Of a stretch of 37,356 bases of DNA, positions 37,016 to 37,356 are shown in pieces. Under the pieces are notes generated by a model. That model searched no databases. It was not told the DNA's origin and saw only the letters and a list, made by a program, of their open reading frames with translations. The number at the start of each line of letters is the position of its first letter. Position 1 is the first letter of the stretch. Where the stretch lies: contig CAZRUM010000006.1 of assembly GCA_964603435.1 (NCBI GenBank), positions 1 through 37,356 on the forward strand, given 5' to 3'. Made by a program: the position numbers and the translations under genes. This stretch comes from CAZRUM01 sp964603435 (lineage in GTDB: Bacteria; Patescibacteriota; Patescibacteriia; Magasanikbacterales; UBA922).

Positions 37016-37356
37016 ATGGGAAAAGTACAAAAAGTCCGCAAAGGAGTAATCACGGTCGCGGGTTTAGGTACCCGTTTTTTGCCTGCTACAAAAGCAATGC
37101 CAAAAGAAATGTTGCCAGTTTTGGATAAACCGGTTGTACAATATATTGTAGAAGAAATGGCCGCTAGTGGAATTACTGAAATTATTTTTGTGACTAGTTC
37201 TCAGAAGCGTGCGATAGAAGATCACTTTGATAGAAATCATGAGCTAGAAGAAATTTTAAGAAAAAACGACAAACTTCACCACATTCAAGATTTGATTAAT
37301 CTTTCCAAAAAAGTGAAGTTTTTTTATACCCGACAACCAGAACCATTGGGGAATGG
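37016..37356 (+). CDS. galU: UTP-glucose-1-phosphate uridylyltransferase (5' part)
   Basis: The first 113 residues are present, running off the window end. It has the nucleotidyltransferase signature A-G-L-G-T-R-F-L-P-A-T-K-A-M-P-K-E-M-L-P-V at about 15-35, then K-P-V-V-Q-Y-I-V-E-E, and F-Y-T-R-Q-P-E-P-L-G at the end, typical of GalU. It makes UDP-glucose for surface polysaccharides. The start lacks an SD. Only the amino-terminal third is visible, so completeness cannot be judged. Confidence 0.92.
   Translation, partial: MGKVQKVRKGVITVAGLGTRFLPATKAMPKEMLPVLDKPVVQYIVEEMAASGITEIIFVTSSQKRAIEDHFDRNHELEEILRKNDKLHHIQDLINLSKKVKFFYTRQPEPLGN

Noticed and set aside
1..37356. CRISPR array, transposase, phage genes or rRNA
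   Set aside because: No regularly spaced repeats, no transposase, integrase or phage-structural sequences, and no rRNA segments were recognised on either strand.

Overview
The window looks like a chromosomal segment of an uncultivated Patescibacteria/CPR bacterium, most likely of the Parcubacteria type. The reasons are AT-rich intergenic DNA, compact housekeeping genes that almost all lack a Shine-Dalgarno (SD) sequence, short dispersed palindromes of a kind common in such genomes, and a metagenome-style scaffold with two 100-N gaps. The lineage is inferred from style and gene content; no rRNA gene is present. The window includes the replication-origin neighbourhood: yidD-rnpA-rpmH on the minus strand, dnaA and dnaN on the plus strand, with DnaA-box-like clusters between them.

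Layout. 0-2.2 kb: two GC-richer secreted-protein genes on the minus strand. 2.2-5.3 kb: holA, a hypothetical gene, rpsT, rmuC. 5.4-11.2 kb: an accessory block in which two TrmB-family regulator genes are each divergent from a GC-richer gene (an isochorismatase-family hydrolase and an unknown). Between them lie three tRNA genes, a dual-specificity-phosphatase-like gene, two membrane-protein genes, a parS-like palindrome and DnaA-like boxes. 11.2-16.9 kb: ychF followed by a relic copy of its own 3' end, then recA, and rodZ-like/ftsK around an assembly gap. 16.9-18.9 kb: five small or unknown genes, four of them with strong SDs, separated by RNA hairpins. 19-26.1 kb: hppA, a LysM/M23 peptidase, yifB with an EamA transporter, dksA-like with lspA. 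26.1-31 kb: a structured RNA candidate and the origin region. 31-37.4 kb: DUF167, trigger factor, three type IV pilin-like genes and the start of galU.

Themes. Promoters are nearly all sigma-70 type with exactly 17-bp spacing. Core genes lack an SD. A second class of genes, several visibly GC-richer, has strong SDs, often long structured leaders, and sits in single-gene cassettes between core genes. The two TrmB modules share a candidate 20-bp palindrome. Three near-identical palindromes of the form TTGTATAG-N6-CTATACAA lie within 350 bp beside the origin, with a fourth, weaker copy near the parS-like site. These recurrent architectures are the most promising leads.
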